This document shows positions 43,936 to 56,802 of a DNA stretch of 64,000 nt, one piece after another; the stretch's first letter is position 1, and each line of letters opens with the position of its first letter. The stretch covers positions 744,001 through 808,000 of the forward strand of contig SADC01000886.1 of the NCBI GenBank assembly GCA_004194705.1, written 5' to 3'. Made by a program: the position numbers and the translations under genes. The DNA comes from Ditylenchus dipsaci (taxonomy: Eukaryota; Nematoda; Chromadorea; Rhabditida; Anguinidae). Below the pieces are notes generated by a model. It had not been told where the DNA came from. It was given only the letters and a program-made list of their open reading frames with translations, and made no database searches.

Positions 43936-46490
43936 TACAGGTACAACTACAAGCGTAGTGTAGCAGTAGTTGTATATGGCTATGTCTTTCTACAATGAAT
44001 TGTTCCAGGTGACAGAGAAGCAGACAAGCAGGCTATCCTGACGGTCCTTTGTCCACTCAGGTGTCCACTCTGCTCTGTCTCTACACTTCCCTCTGTCCTT
44101 CATCCCCATTTTCGTTTGTATTGGTTGAAAGAGTATGACTATAGTTGCGCACAACATCCTCTTCTTTGCCAAATATACAAGTTTAGTTGTTATTGTTTCT
44201 AACATTGATTTTCACTTCTAAATAATATTTTTAGCGCTTACTACTATTATTTTGGGGAATATTTTATTTTGCCAGCTAATTTGTGAAAAATGTCTGCTAA
44301 TTTTACATTAGCTTTTTGTGTTAACTTTTTGTGTTGATTGGTTTTTAACTTTTTTTCAATTATAGGATCAGGGACGTATTTAGGGGGGGGCTAACCGGAC
44401 TAAAACCTCCTCCCGAATTTTTTTGATTTTAAAAACACTATGAAAGTATAAGGGGGGTAAAATGACCTCTAGAGGCTTTAGACCTTTCCTGCCTGTAAAA
44501 AATTTCCATAAAAATGGTTTTTTCATGAAAAAATATTTGTTATGCAGATGCAGTCGAATCTGGAAAAGCCGACACCCCTCCGTGACACGTTTAGGTGTCG
44601 GCTTATCGGTGGTAACCATTGGCTTATTTCTCAACCGGCCAACCGAATTTTAAAAAATCTTTGGTTTATCGGAGTGTCTGCTTATCCAGATTCGTCTGTA
44701 CTACAATCTCTAATCTTTAGAATGTTTATTTTTAATTAATAAATGTTCCTTTTTATTTGTTACTTTCTTATGAAAAAATTTATCCGGATTTTCTCTTCTT
44801 CCATAATTCACCAGGGCGTGCAAAAATAGTGCGATCAGAGTGAAAACTTTCTGATTTTTTATCCCATTATTATTTATGTTGGTTTTTCACCACATACTCT
44901 TATTTTTACTACTAGAGAAAAGTAGCTGGAATAATTAGAAAAAACTAGCTTTATGAAGCCTATTTATCTTTGAAAAGTCTTTAGATATTTTCAAAAAGTC
45001 GATGTTTTTTTAAATTAAAGCATTAGAATTATAGGCTGACTGACTTTTTAAGCGTTATGTTGCAACTTTTTTAAAAGATATTAGTAAAACATTTTTCTCC
45101 ACCAAATAGTTTCAAAAATTTCGTCTTTGACAAGTCTCCCTTGTCCTAATTTTGCTAGGAGAGACTTTCTCGAAAACATTTTTTCATCATTTTAGCTGCC
45201 GTACCATGCTTAGCTTATGTTCACCTACTTTGTTTAAGAGCAAATATCGGCTTGCCAAATTTCTTCTTGACACTTTCATTTTGAGAAAAAATCGGTTTTT
45301 ACTTATCTCTCCTAACCCACAATTTATAATGGTAATTAGTATTTCACCAAGTCGTTTTTTTGCTTTACCCACTTTTTACTGGCTCTTTAACCAAGACTAC
45401 CCTTACTTTTCTTGAATTATTTGTATTTGAGAACTTTAAATATTTTCTAAGCACTAGTGCTATGCTCATTTGTTGGCTAGCCATCTTCAATTACTGTTTT
45501 GACTTTTACTTAAGCAGCCAGTAATTTTGTTTTCATAAAAACAGGATAATTTTTTATTTTTCTATTTTCGGCGTATTTTTATTCATATTATCTAGTTGAA
45601 AATGCAAAAGGACAAATTTCACGGTCTTGGAAGCGCGAAAAGTGACTATTTTTAACCTAGTCGGACGACATAAAGATCCTAATGTGAAAGACCCTAAAAA
45701 TTCAAATCTAAATAAAGCTTATGGACTTAAAATATGATTAGCACAATTTAGCCTTACGCAATTTCAGGCATTGAACAGATTTTTCGACATACTTTTCATG
45801 AATTTTGCAGCTATGTGTAAGATAAATATGTCTTTGTCTAATCAATTAGAATGTCTACAACTATTGAATCAAAACTTCAACAATTAAATTTGCACATATT
45901 TGTTGTGAGTTGTGTGGGTGTAACATTAACCAGCACTCTAAAATCACTTCCTGACTAAATCAAAACACCGTTTCGTCACCCTTCCTTTCACTAGTAATTC
46001 GTTCAAGAAGAATTTGCCCAATTCTTCTTCTTTTTATATCTTATGTTTCCCGTCTTAGTCAATAGCTACAACTATTACCACTATTGTCTGCTGTTAAAGC
46101 TGTTTTTGATGGATATACGATTGTTTTTGCAATATTTTGTAAATTAGATGCAGAATTTTATAAATAGTAACTAGGTATTATTTTAATTGTTGTTGTACTG
46201 AAAATTCTAGGCTAGACTTTACTTGATCCCCCATGGCTGACTATTTTTTGTGCAGAATTTTTTATAACCAATTACATATTCGTGTTTCTCGACCCCGATT
46301 TACGGGAAAGAGTCAACAGATTCTGTGAAAAAAATTTCGGGTTGCCTTGGTCCCCAAGGTGAAAAATTCACAAAATTAGAAAATTCTTTTTTTAGTTGCC
46401 GTCGAAAAATGTTAAAAGGGGATAAGGGTGGTATAGGAGGTGGTATTAAAGAAGGTCCCTAATCACACAGGCCCACTAACAAGAAGATGT
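43936..46490. other. Intergenic with one MITE
   Basis: Apart from the pogo-type MITE at 44551-44698 the region is AT-rich without supported genes. Confidence 0.4.
44551..44698. mobile_element. Short pogo-type MITE, word GGAAAAGCCGACACC
   Basis: The left end CAGTCGAATCTGGAAAAGCC faces GCTTATCCAGATTCGTCTG. Internal copies of GTGTCGGCTTATC-type words are present. TA follows the right end. Confidence 0.65.
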
Positions 46491-46563
46491 TGAACATAGT
46501 TTAAATACTAGGGCCTACCACATAAAGAAACTCTGGTATGCATGCTTTTTTATGCATTCAGAG

Positions 46564-47488
46564 CATAGTTGCACCCCGCCTGGCGGCCCGCCGGCGGCCC
46601 GCCTCCGCCGGCGCGGCCGCCAGGCGGCGGCAGAAAATTTTGAACAAAGGCGGAGGGGGCGAGGCGGTTTTGAAAAGGCGACGGAGGTGGCGGCGGAGCA
46701 AAAAATGCCGGCGGAGGCGGCGCCGCCGGCGGAGCAATTTTTAATTCAATTTTGTTGTTTTTCGATTAGTATTTTTTCAAAAAAATACTAATTAATGAAA
46801 ATTAATTGATTAATAAACTGAAAACAAGTCAAATTTTCAATACTCCAATGCTTAAAAAGGTCTGCCGAAAGTCGAGGGTAGGGAAGACGAAAAAAAAGTG
46901 CGATCATCTTTTGTGATATTCACTAAAATCGCATGCTCACCTGTTTTAATTTGTTACCGTATATTCAAAAAAAAACTTTTTCATTGAGCTTCTGTACGTA
47001 TTTTTGAACTTGGTTTCTAATAAAACTATACCTAAAGTCTAATTCTGGGCCTTGTTTTGTTAGAAATCAAGCTGAAAAATCTGTGCAGAAGTTCAATGAT
47101 TAGGGAAAAAAAATTCAAATTGGCGGGACAAATTTAAACAGCTGAGCATGCCCCTTCAAATTAGTATCTTCTCTAGTTGTTGATGGATTTGGCTCATTTC
47201 ATCAAAGTTTACACGACAATATTAAATAAATGTACTGAAAATTGATTTTTAAAATTTGCTTCATTTTAAACAATATTACAAAAATTATCTCGGCGGAGGC
47301 GGCGGCGGAGCGATTCAGCCGGCGGATACGTGTCCGCCGGCGGAGGCGGGGTACCTCAACAATGATTCCGCGCCGCCAGGGGGCGAAATTTTTTAACGCC
47401 GCCTCCGCCGGAGGCGGAGGCGGGAAAAATTTTAAGAGGCCGGCGGGGCGGAGGCGGGATTGGAAAATTTCGCTGTCGTGCAACTATG
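46564..47488. mobile_element. hAT-type element with GGCGGAGGCGG arrays
   Basis: Flanked by ATTCAGAG (46556-46563) and ATCCAGAG (47489-47496), an 8-bp duplication with one mismatch. Intact copies of the host repeat (for example near 13305-13320) read ATCCAGAG at the junction. TIRs are CATAGTTGCAC. Subterminal arrays are almost pure GGCGG/CCGCC words. A GCATGCTCA-ended segment (46931-47157) lies inside. Confidence 0.85.
46931..47157. mobile_element. Relative of the GCATGCTC-ended MITE
   Basis: GCATGCTCACCTG at left and CAGCTGAGCATGCCCC at right. The interior shares CCTTGTTTTGTTAGAAA and AATCTGTNCAGAAGTTCAAT with 52641-52871. Its TTAA flanks are decayed. Confidence 0.6.
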
Positions 47489-47496
47489 ATCCAGAG

Positions 47497-48030
47497 TCAC
47501 TTTCGAGTGATTTGTGTCTAAGGTATGTGGGTGTGCGCATCTCAACTCCAAGCCCCTAAGCCCCCTGCGCCCCCGAAGGGGGAGCAGAGGCATTTTTCAC
47601 TAATTTATAAATCATCTTTAAACGACTCCTAAGTGATTTTCATATGCTTAAGATAAAAAAAGTTATTTTCTGGCATTTTTCCACACGGAAAATGGATTTT
47701 TTTTTTAATTTTTTGACCGAAATTCGACTTTCTGCCTTGCAAAACCAAGGTAAATTACTTTGTATCAAGGTATTCTACCCCATTTTGGTCACTGGAGCTG
47801 GGCAAAAAGAGTCTATTCATGCATTTTTGATCAAGAGTCTTGCTCGGAATCATGTCTAAGGTAAGTGTGTTCGCGCATCTCTAACTCTCAAGCCCCCTGC
47901 ACCTCCGAATAGGTTGAGATACGCACACCCACATACCTTAGACACAAATCACTCGAAAGTGACTCTGGATGCATAAAATGTATGCATACCAGAGCTTATT
48001 TATGTGGTAGGCCCAGTTAACAAAACTATG
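47497..48030. repeat. Palindromic hairpin repeat units, copies 4 and 5
   Basis: 47497-47590 is an inverted half unit with hairpin CCCCCGAAGGGGG; its other half lies at 46500-46556, split off by the hAT at 46564. 47855-47945 is a full unit whose GC hairpin has decayed to a few bases. Both keep the TCTAAGG and CCTTAGA arms. Confidence 0.65.
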
Positions 48031-51000
48031 TTCAAATTCTATCTTTTTGGGGTATTCAGGTACCCTTTCAGGTTAGATTGCCTTGGGGACCAAGGCAAAA
48101 AGTCGAATGTTGGTCAAAAAAAATTTTTCAAAAAATCCATTTGTTGTGTGAAAAAATGCCAGAAAATAACTTAGTGATCGTCTTAAGCATATAAAAATTA
48201 CTTAAGTCATAAAAACATGATTTTCAAATTAGTGAAAAATTCTATCAGTCATTTTACAAATGTTGTATACGAATTCTTCAAGTTATTTTATTTTTAAAAA
48301 TTAGAACTAGGATTTCGATCTCTTAAACAGCTTCTTTGATTTCTTTTATCCTTTGCGAAACCTATTCCAAAGTCGAAATAGAGCCTAGTTACCTAGAACA
48401 CATATTACTAGTTTCAACTTGCTTCTGATCTTAATTTATTTTAATCAATAATTGATAGATTAAAAACCTTTAGAAAAAATTATTCCTTCAAAGTGATAAC
48501 TTCTCATTTGCGGTGATAAAAAAGCTTGATTTATTTTTTGCTCTGTTTCAAAAGTTCACATGAGCACTTTTTGGTACAAATTTATGTGCTAATTTTCTAA
48601 AGAGTGTAGCACTGGATATTTTCGTTCATTGTTTTTATAATTTCCCCTTCCGACAACTTTAATTAAGCCCAAAACGAGTGCAACTGAACAATGCTTCAAA
48701 TGGCACCCGCTAAAGCTTTTAAGGACCAAAAAGTTATTCTTTTATTTAGTCAAATTTATTTTCGCACTTTTATAATGGCAAAGTTTGTCATTCTAAAGAA
48801 AAGATTCCAAAGCTCATAAATTTTTATTTCTTTTCTTTAAAAAACATCTATAATTGATGCTGCCAATGAGCACATCTTGTTTTTATGACCCAAATGTTGG
48901 CGGTGGTTTACACAAATCAATGGTTTTGTGTCTGGGAGCACCACTTGCTTTGTGTGAGTCAGCAGGCAGGGAATAAACAGTTTTTTGGCGTCTGAACATT
49001 CTTTCAATATTTGTCTTATCAATTTCTTTCTATGATTTATCACTTGCTTGCCTCCAAATGATCGATTTGTAATTCACCCTTTTTTGGCCAAACATTAAAA
49101 TGGGAAAAAGAGACTAACTAGAAATTATTTACTCTTCCAGTGAAAACTTGTTTTTGATGAAATAATAGAGAAACTTGGTCCACATAGTAGGGAAAGACAA
49201 TAGCTCTGGCTAAGTTTAAACTCTTTTTGCTTCTTTTTTTATTGTTATGAACAAAGTGGCGGAAAGTGCAAACCAATGTTGTAATTCCCTAAAGACTTAT
49301 GTGTTCTATCTTTTTTTCTGGCTGATTATTTATGATGTGCAGCAGATATATATTTGGCTTAAGATATGTTTTCAAAAGTGCAAAGCTAACACATTTAAAG
49401 GTTTGCGAGTTGTTAAATTTTTTCTATTGTTTCTTCAAAAAATCGTTTGTTAAACAATATAGCAGTCGACTGTAAGGTATCTCCTATGAATGATTTTACA
49501 AGCTAACCTAATTTTTAAATTTCTTCCAACTTTTTTAATATTCGCTTTATCCAAAAACTACTGCTGAAATCAGAGTCCTTCTAATTTCTGCAACAAAATG
49601 TCCGGATGGACTTATCACTTTTTATCAAATTGTCCAAATACAATTACTAAATTCTTCGAAAAGTGAGGTCAAAAAATTGTCGGTCCCAGCTGAAAAGCAA
49701 ACTTTGTCGGCGTAAATTCATTGTTGTGTCTCCTTTGTATTAGGCCCTCTCCAGGATTCGTCTAGAGGGTGGAGGCGTAGTGTAACGTCAAAACGTTGGC
49801 TCCGTAATCCAAATATAGATGGTTCAAAGGGAAATTTTTATACAGCAAAACTATTACTTTACTATTTATTTTTAATATTTTCTTTTTCCTATATGATTGA
49901 TAGCCCACCGATTTGTAGGCGAAATATTATACAGTGAACATCAAAACTTTTCAGCATTATTTTAAGTCATGAAAAATGTGCTTTTTGCAAAAGAAAGTTT
50001 TCATTCCCCTGACTATGGTTTTATATAAAAATGTGTCAAAAATTTAATGACTTCTCTTATCGCTGTGTTGTCTTTGCAAAAAAGACCATTTATTTTTGGC
50101 CTGGTAGCTGTTTTTAACTTTTCCTATAAAAGGGGCGGAAGAGCAAGGAATTTTTAATGTGCTAGTTGTAGTAGTTGGGGAATGGAATTTTAAGAATTCG
50201 AGACTTAACAACAAAATAGAGGCAAGAAGATGAGTGAAGTTAGTCGGGAATAGTAGACCCTTGATCAGTTGTGGATCAAGTATTTCCTTCTTCTTTTTCT
50301 TATTTTATCTCCCCTTCTTGATTTAATGGGAAGCGCATACACACTGCCTGTTACCACTACTACAATGCATTTTCTGCGGATTTATTGATTTTTGTTAGAC
50401 TATTCGCTGATTTTGCATTTTAAGACTTTTTGATGATTTTCGATACGGTTTCATCCATTTGCCCTTTTTGTAATCCTGTTTTAAGTACTAATCAATTATA
50501 CTTAATTTTAAACCATTTTATAATAGGTCCGTTTTTAGTTTCTTTTGGCAATTTTCAAGAATTTGTTATGGTTTCCGCGGTGTTTTGGTTGTAAGCTTCC
50601 TCTCCCTGTAACTTTTTTTTCAAAAGACAAACTGTTTTCTTTTTTTATGTTAGAAGAAACAACAACAAAAAATTGTTTGAAAATGAATTTTTCAATAACC
50701 AAGATGGTTTTTCGAAAGAACAGGGAATACCAAGGCAAATTTTTGCAAATTGCCAGAATTATATATCGAAAAACGTTATATTTTTTAAATAAAAAGCTCT
50801 TACGTAAAAATACTAATTTGAATTTGTATACACAGCATTGTATTTTCGATATAATTTGTGAAAACTACTCGTAGGCCTTTTAGCACCAATGTTTTTATAA
50901 CAAACAATTAACATTAACACTTTTTAAATTCACATTTAAAATATCTCGTTAAAAAGTTAGAGTGTAAATTAGATATTAAACTAATTGCTAGTCAGAACAT

Positions 51001-51684
51001 CCTAAACTAACACTAATCTAACGATTAGTACTATTTTAAAATAGATGTTTAACTTACTTTTTCAATTAATCTCAATAGACAAACAACATGTTTTTACCAC
51101 CTCTTCTACTGCTACGAAAAACAAAGTTATGATTCATTTTAATATTTAACAGGAGTAATCCAAGCATATTACCTTTTGTGTTATTGTAGCACTTTTAAAC
51201 TAATTTTTTAACAATAATAACTATTTTTCATAGCCTCAAAATGCGTTTTATGGTTGCTCTGAGCTTTACATAATTAACAAAATATAATTGTTATTTTTTT
51301 ATTATTTTGCGCGTCTTCAGTACAGCTATCAATGTGAAATTGTCACACTAAGATTTCTTTTTTCGCTATTTTTTAAAATAAATCTCTGGTGTGCATCCAA
51401 ATCTAAATTATTTTAAAGCAGGCACTGTTTGGCTTCACAAACCACACAAAACCAGCTCTAAATATTTGGAAGTAGAAGCATTTAGTGCGCATTCCCCCAC
51501 ACAATTTGTGGGGCTTTACCCATTCTTCTTTTTCCCCAAAGCTGCCCCAGGTTCTTCTTCACTCTTCCCTGCATATGATTGATTAGTTGGTCTATAAAGG
51601 GGTAAGGCTTCCGTTCCCCCAATATTATTACTTCTATATATTGTTTTGAAGTTGTGAAGTTACTTTGAAGACAGTTTTTATTTT
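48031..51684. other. Intergenic, 5' side of the FAM43-like gene
   Basis: 3.6 kb of AT-rich sequence, the longest stretch here without recognisable repeats. It presumably contains regulatory DNA. No exon or RNA gene is supported. Confidence 0.4.
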
Positions 51685-51696
51685 TACTTTTCTAGG
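51685..51696 (+). promoter_or_regulatory. Splice acceptor upstream of the FAM43-like ATG
   Basis: TTACTTTTCTAG ends about 26 nt before the ATG at 51721, after a T-rich tract. It is a 5'-UTR intron or trans-splice acceptor. Confidence 0.5.
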
Positions 51697-51720
51697 TTTA
51701 CTACTAGTTCGTGCTACTAA

Positions 51721-54142
51721 ATGCCAGAAGTAGCAGGTGGAGCAGCAATATTGCCGGGCAGTCAGTTTTTTACAATGCCCTTCCGGAGGCACAGCAAACA
51801 AAGCTACGAACTGAATCCTCCAGATCAGGTCTATAATGTCATCTATCTAGGCAACGTGCTGACTATTATGGGCAAGGGAGATGCTAGTGTGGACAAACCC
51901 CTGAATGTTATCTGGAAGACATTTAACTCCAAAAGACAGAGAAGGGAGATCAGCATGAAACTAAGTGTCACTAGATCCGGCCTCAAGGCCGAGACAAAGC
52001 AGTTAGGGTGAGTTAATTTTGTGCATAATAAAACAACAGATACCATATTTACTCTAGTAAGCCACCGCCCTGATTTTGAAAGTCTTTTTGGGGGGCAAAA
52101 TTTTCGATTTTCGAGAAACTTCAACTCTTCCTAAATTGTACATACCTGGGTGCCTATCATTACTTGGACTACATAAACAATGGGTAATTAGTCGAATTGT
52201 TAAATGGTGGAAGCAGGCTACTGGATATTAAGACAAGTATCCCCAGAAAAGTAGTATTTTTCGAAAAAAAACTTTTTCTTTTTTTCGGCGTTGCCTTTTT
52301 TCAGCAAGATGTGTATATGCCTTAAAAGAGTGCTAGGTTATTAAGACTTGACACAAAATGAACTAGACTTTTTTTAGTCTGCTACCTAACTAACTGATGC
52401 TATTCAGATTAACAGAATACTGGGCCCACCGAGTCACCTATTGCGTAGCTCCTAGCCAATATCCTCGCATCTTCTGCTGGGTGTACAAGCACGAGGGCAA
52501 GAGGATGAAACCTGAGCTAAGGTGTCATGCTGTCCTCTGCAAAAAAGCTAATGAACCTCTTCTTATCTCTGTAGGTTGCAGCTGCGATATTTTGGATAAA
52601 TAATTAAAAATTTTCATAAAAGATATGGTATGATCCTTAAAGGGCATGCTCGCCTAAGGCAAAATTCGTCCCCGCCAATTCAAATAATTCTCCCGAATCA
52701 TTCAACTACTGTACGGATTTTCAACTTGGTTTCTAACAAAACTATAACTGAAATAAAATTTCAGGCCTTGTTTTGTTAGAAACCAAGCTGAAAAATCTGT
52801 ACAGAAGTTCAATGATTTGGAAAAAAATTTGAATTCCCGGGACAAATTGTGAAACAGGTGAGCATGCCCTTTTAAGCTAGTTTTCAATAAAAATTGTAGC
52901 CAGTGAGATGAGCTACAATTTTACTGATTACTAGCAATATTTCCACCAATATTCTATCCACTAAAATAAAAAAAGATACCTACGATAAAAACAATTAAAT
53001 TCTGACTAGTATAGGCAGTATCATATTGGCATTGTGTTTTTAGGCCAATCTCAATCAGTTCTTACAAGCTGCACTTCAAGTAAGTCAACCTAGAAAAGTT
53101 AAAATCAACTCACAAAACATTAAAATTTAAGGAGTACAAAAGAGAAAAGTTGGCCATGGAAAAGGCTAGAAAAAACTCCCTCACTGGACAAGGACCTAGA
53201 AGAAAAATTTTGCTACAAACTGGTTCTCTCAATTTCCGACCTCCTGTTAGTAGGTCCAAAAGTGCTCCTCGCCTTGGCTCTATCGACGAAGAGGAAGAAG
53301 TGGAAGAGGAAGAAGAACCCTATGAAGATGAAGAATTCTCAGACGTGGAGTCCCTGTGCTATAGAAACACCCCTCTACTAGGAGGTAGTACAGCCGAGGA
53401 CACCAGTTCTATGGCTAGCTCTTCAGCCCAATCCTCGTGTTCAGTGACTTCTTCCCTAGCCTCTAGCATATCCTCCACTATAGCTACTGCTATTCTGCCT
53501 TTAATCAGTGCTACTGACCAAGTGGATTATGGTGTGCTAGGCACAGAAGAAGACGAGGAACCCAGTAGTAGTAGTTCACCACCCACACCCACGTTTAGAA
53601 GGCAGCTGTCGATGAGCCGGCAGAGTCAGAACAAACTACACAAACAGATATGTGCAAATATAGCCAAAAGTGGTAGGGCTAGAGAAGGCAAGGCACAGGC
53701 TGCAACACATATAGGTGAATTACCATCAAAATCGTCAGATGATAGAACAGCCTGCTGTTCATCTATTTCAAGTAGCTCTGACCCGAATATTAGCAGCCAT
53801 TTGGAAGGTTGCAAGGAGTCAGAAGATGTGTGTGCCTGCCAATCCACCTGTTCATCGGCAGCCAAGAGAAGGTTGTTCAAGAATTTGGCAAGTAACCAGG
53901 CGTCTATATCGTCTGTTGGATCTGATGGTTCAGACTCTCAGATGAGCGATGAAAGCGGGTATGTGGACGAGTTTGTGATAGGCAAATGCAAGAGGAACAC
54001 CAGTTTTATGAAGGTAGCAGACAAGGGCAAATGGTTAGTTTTATTTGTGATTAATGAACAGAAAATAAAGTTGGTCTATTTTAGTGATATAGCTAAAGAA
54101 TCGGAAGAACTGACACCCACTGAACAAAAAAATGCTCTGTGA
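51721..54142 (+). CDS. FAM43-family protein with PTB/PID-like domain, four exons
   Basis: FAM43 proteins are poorly characterised cytoplasmic proteins with a phosphotyrosine-binding-like domain. Exons: 51721-52007, 52408-52570, 53044-53079, 53132-54142, giving 498 residues with clean phases and no frame break. Residues 35-150 are the PTB-like part: YNVIYLGNVLTIMGKGDA, WKTFNSKRQRREISMKL, then HRVTYCVAP, FCWVYKHE and LRCHAVLCKKA, in the order of vertebrate FAM43A. After a short linker comes SRSKSAPRLGSIDEEE, the family's second signature, then an acidic run and a long Ser-rich tail. The last 40 residues (from LVLFVINEQK) may be intron read-through, since GKW is followed by GTTAGT. A TTAA-type MITE occupies intron 2. 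Confidence 0.85.
52641..52871. mobile_element. TTAA-type MITE in FAM43-like intron 2
   Basis: TTAA at both ends (52637-52640, 52872-52875); ends AGGGCATGCTCGCC and GGTGAGCATGCCCT. Long internal inverted segments around GGTTTCTAACAAAAC and its inverse. Non-coding. Confidence 0.8.
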
Positions 54143-56802
54143 TTGTTTATTTGATTGAACAATTTTTCAATTTGCCATTTAGAATAGTTGTGGTTTAGAA
54201 ACATGGTCATTCCATTTTATTTTTGTTATAGGGCAATACTTTTTTTAATTTTTGTAGCTTGCCTCTTCACGAAATTAAGAAACTCGGTTTTATACCAGGG
54301 TCTATCTGAGGGTGATCAAAGTTTCCCGTTTAAGCGGACTTTCAACTTCTTTCATTGTGTTTTTTTCAATTTTTGAAGCATAACAGAGGAAATTCGTTCC
54401 AACAATTAGGAAAGAAATCAATATTATACGGTAAATTGTCTTTACTTTCATAAATAAAGATTTAAAAAAAGTAAATTGACCCCGTAAAAGTATTGCCCAT
54501 TTTGCTAATACGCATTTACGGATCTTCAGTTGCATTTTAGATATATAGCAGCAGTGTGACCTATATAATTTAACTGTTTTGTTCTATATTGTTGAGCATT
54601 TTGCAAGACTTGTGTGATTGCCATGATTCTCTTTGAATTATTAACTATTTTTATTAGTATTTTTATTGACGTGCTTCGCTTGTTCACTTGACGCATTCAA
54701 TTCAAGAAGTAAAACTTATTTATTTGTCCTTAAAATACACTGCATTACTACAATACCATATATAGAATGTATTTATATGTGCCTTAACCAACAATATAGT
54801 AAAGACTCTTTTTTTAATTAAAAAAGCAATATGTTAGTGGTAATATAAAAGGGGTAAATATTCAATCTATTTAACTGCTCTAAAAACATTAAAAATTGCC
54901 ATAATTATATTAAAACACCAGCTAAAAATGAAGTATAAATAACAAAACATCGCTTTTAGTAGTGTGTTGGTGAATCCTCACAAGGGAACCACCCCAGCTG
55001 TCTTTTGGACGTCATATAAAGACCTATATGAAAAATGGCTAAAATCAAAATGCTTTCTGCCGCCTGTTCTCATCATTTTTCTCTCTGTCCGCCGACAATG
55101 TTAAAATAAACCGATGATGGCAAACATTTTTAATATTGATCTTCATATCACGTTGAAAAGACAGCTTGGGTGGGTCCTTTGTTAGATTTTTAAAAGTTGT
55201 TTTAGTTAACAAGGATTTGGTATTTATATATTCTAGGTTTATAAAATTCTGGTACTTTTACTACAAGATTGTATTCTAAATAAGGGTCTAAATAATATAA
55301 GCAGTTAAGAAGCTTTAATTTTTGCAAATAAAGCCCTGAATTATGTTTAGGGAAATAAGAAAAAATTTGACGCCAGTGTTCAGCACATGACACTATGACA
55401 CCACTTCATGACACTAGCGATAATAATTTTTGTTTTTCTTTGTATCAGCAACTTTTGCCAGTCTTGATTGAACAAATAACTGTTACATGAGATTTAATAA
55501 ATCAGTGTGCGTTTAAAACATATCTAACTCTGCTTCCGACAGAACGTATACTTTAAGAAAACAATTAATTTTATATTGATAGTCCCCAACTGTTTTTCGA
55601 TAAACTTAGGTTGGCTTGTTTTTGCAAGTTTGGCGCTGCTAGCTAATATCCCCATCTCCCCCCGCAAATCACTGTAACTGCCCTATGGAACAACAAGTTT
55701 AGGTTCAGGACTTAGGCTCAGGGGTAGGCCAGCGCATAGAAGTTGGGACTAAGAAATGTTCCAAGAACTTTTTCCTGGACCTGGAACATATATTTGGGGT
55801 GTCTAGGACAATTCATCGTACGGACATTTTCAAGTTCCTCTGCGTAAAGCATAGCAATTAGAGAAGAGTTCATCGTACGATTCAAATTTATCGTACGTAC
55901 GATGAATTGTACGATGAACTTTTCTCTAATTGCTATGGTTTACGTAGAGGAAGTTAGAAATGTCCGTACGATGAATTGGGTGTGTGCCATATTGGGTACT
56001 ATTTACTGAATTTCAAAAAATGGAAAATCGTTGCACAGGGGATATGGGGGGGGGTATTATTCGCTACTATGGTTGCTAGTATTCATTATATGTTTTGAGC
56101 TTTTTCCGTAGCCATATTTTGTTGACAACCGAGTGCTGTAAACAAAACTTTTGCAGTATTAAAAGTTGGATTATGAACATCGATATCAGAATCACAATAT
56201 TTTTTTGAATAATGGACTAAAAATCGATCTTTGTTGTAGCATTTTCAGAGCACTTTAAAGTAATGATGCACTATGGATATTGATGTTACTGATCTAACTT
56301 TTATTAGCACAAGTTTGTTCTGCATCGCAACGCTGGTTTGTCGACAAAATATGGCTGCAAAAAGGCATTTCGAAAAATATCATAAAATATACATTTCGAG
56401 GAGTCATTCTATTATGTAATTTGCGATATGCTTTTTCGATTTTCGAGGCATTGATAAAAACATAATTATTTTTATGTTCACACATTTTTTCTACAAGAAA
56501 GTTTGTCATCAAAGATTTAGCCCTTTAAATAAAAAAAAAAGTTCAATGTTAAATTTTACTAGAACATTAAAATACCCTTTTGCAGACATGTTTTGTAGGA
56601 CTAACCAAATACAATATTAGTATTAGTGAAACATTATAACGAATCGAAACAACAACTACTACTTTTTGTAACTTTCATTAACTGAAATATTAAAGAGGTT
56701 AGTGTCAATTGGGCTAGCGAATATTAGGGTTTAATACAATAACAACAATATACGGCAAAAATAAAGGTAATATTAATAATATTCTTTCAATAATTCAAGG
56801 CA
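54143..56802. other. Intergenic between converging genes
   Basis: Lies between the stop codons of the FAM43-like (+) and arrestin-like (-) genes. AT-rich, with a perfect-looking hairpin MITE at 55809-55978 and a CTTAGGCTCAGGGGTAGGCC fragment near 55710 shared with 9360 and 63555. No gene. Confidence 0.4.
55809..55978. mobile_element. 170-bp palindromic MITE, CAATTCATCGTACGG ends
   Basis: The arms pair almost completely (AATTAGAGAAGAGTTCATCG with its inverse). The TCATCGTACGATGA word occurs at the ends and at the centre. Flanking duplication not resolved. Confidence 0.65.

Noticed and set aside
46538..46791. Arg/Ala-rich open frames
   Set aside because: They are translations of the GGCGGAGGCGG subterminal array of a hAT element.
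53626..53880. Minus-strand frame of 84 codons
   Set aside because: It is the shadow of the Ser-rich tail of the FAM43-like protein.
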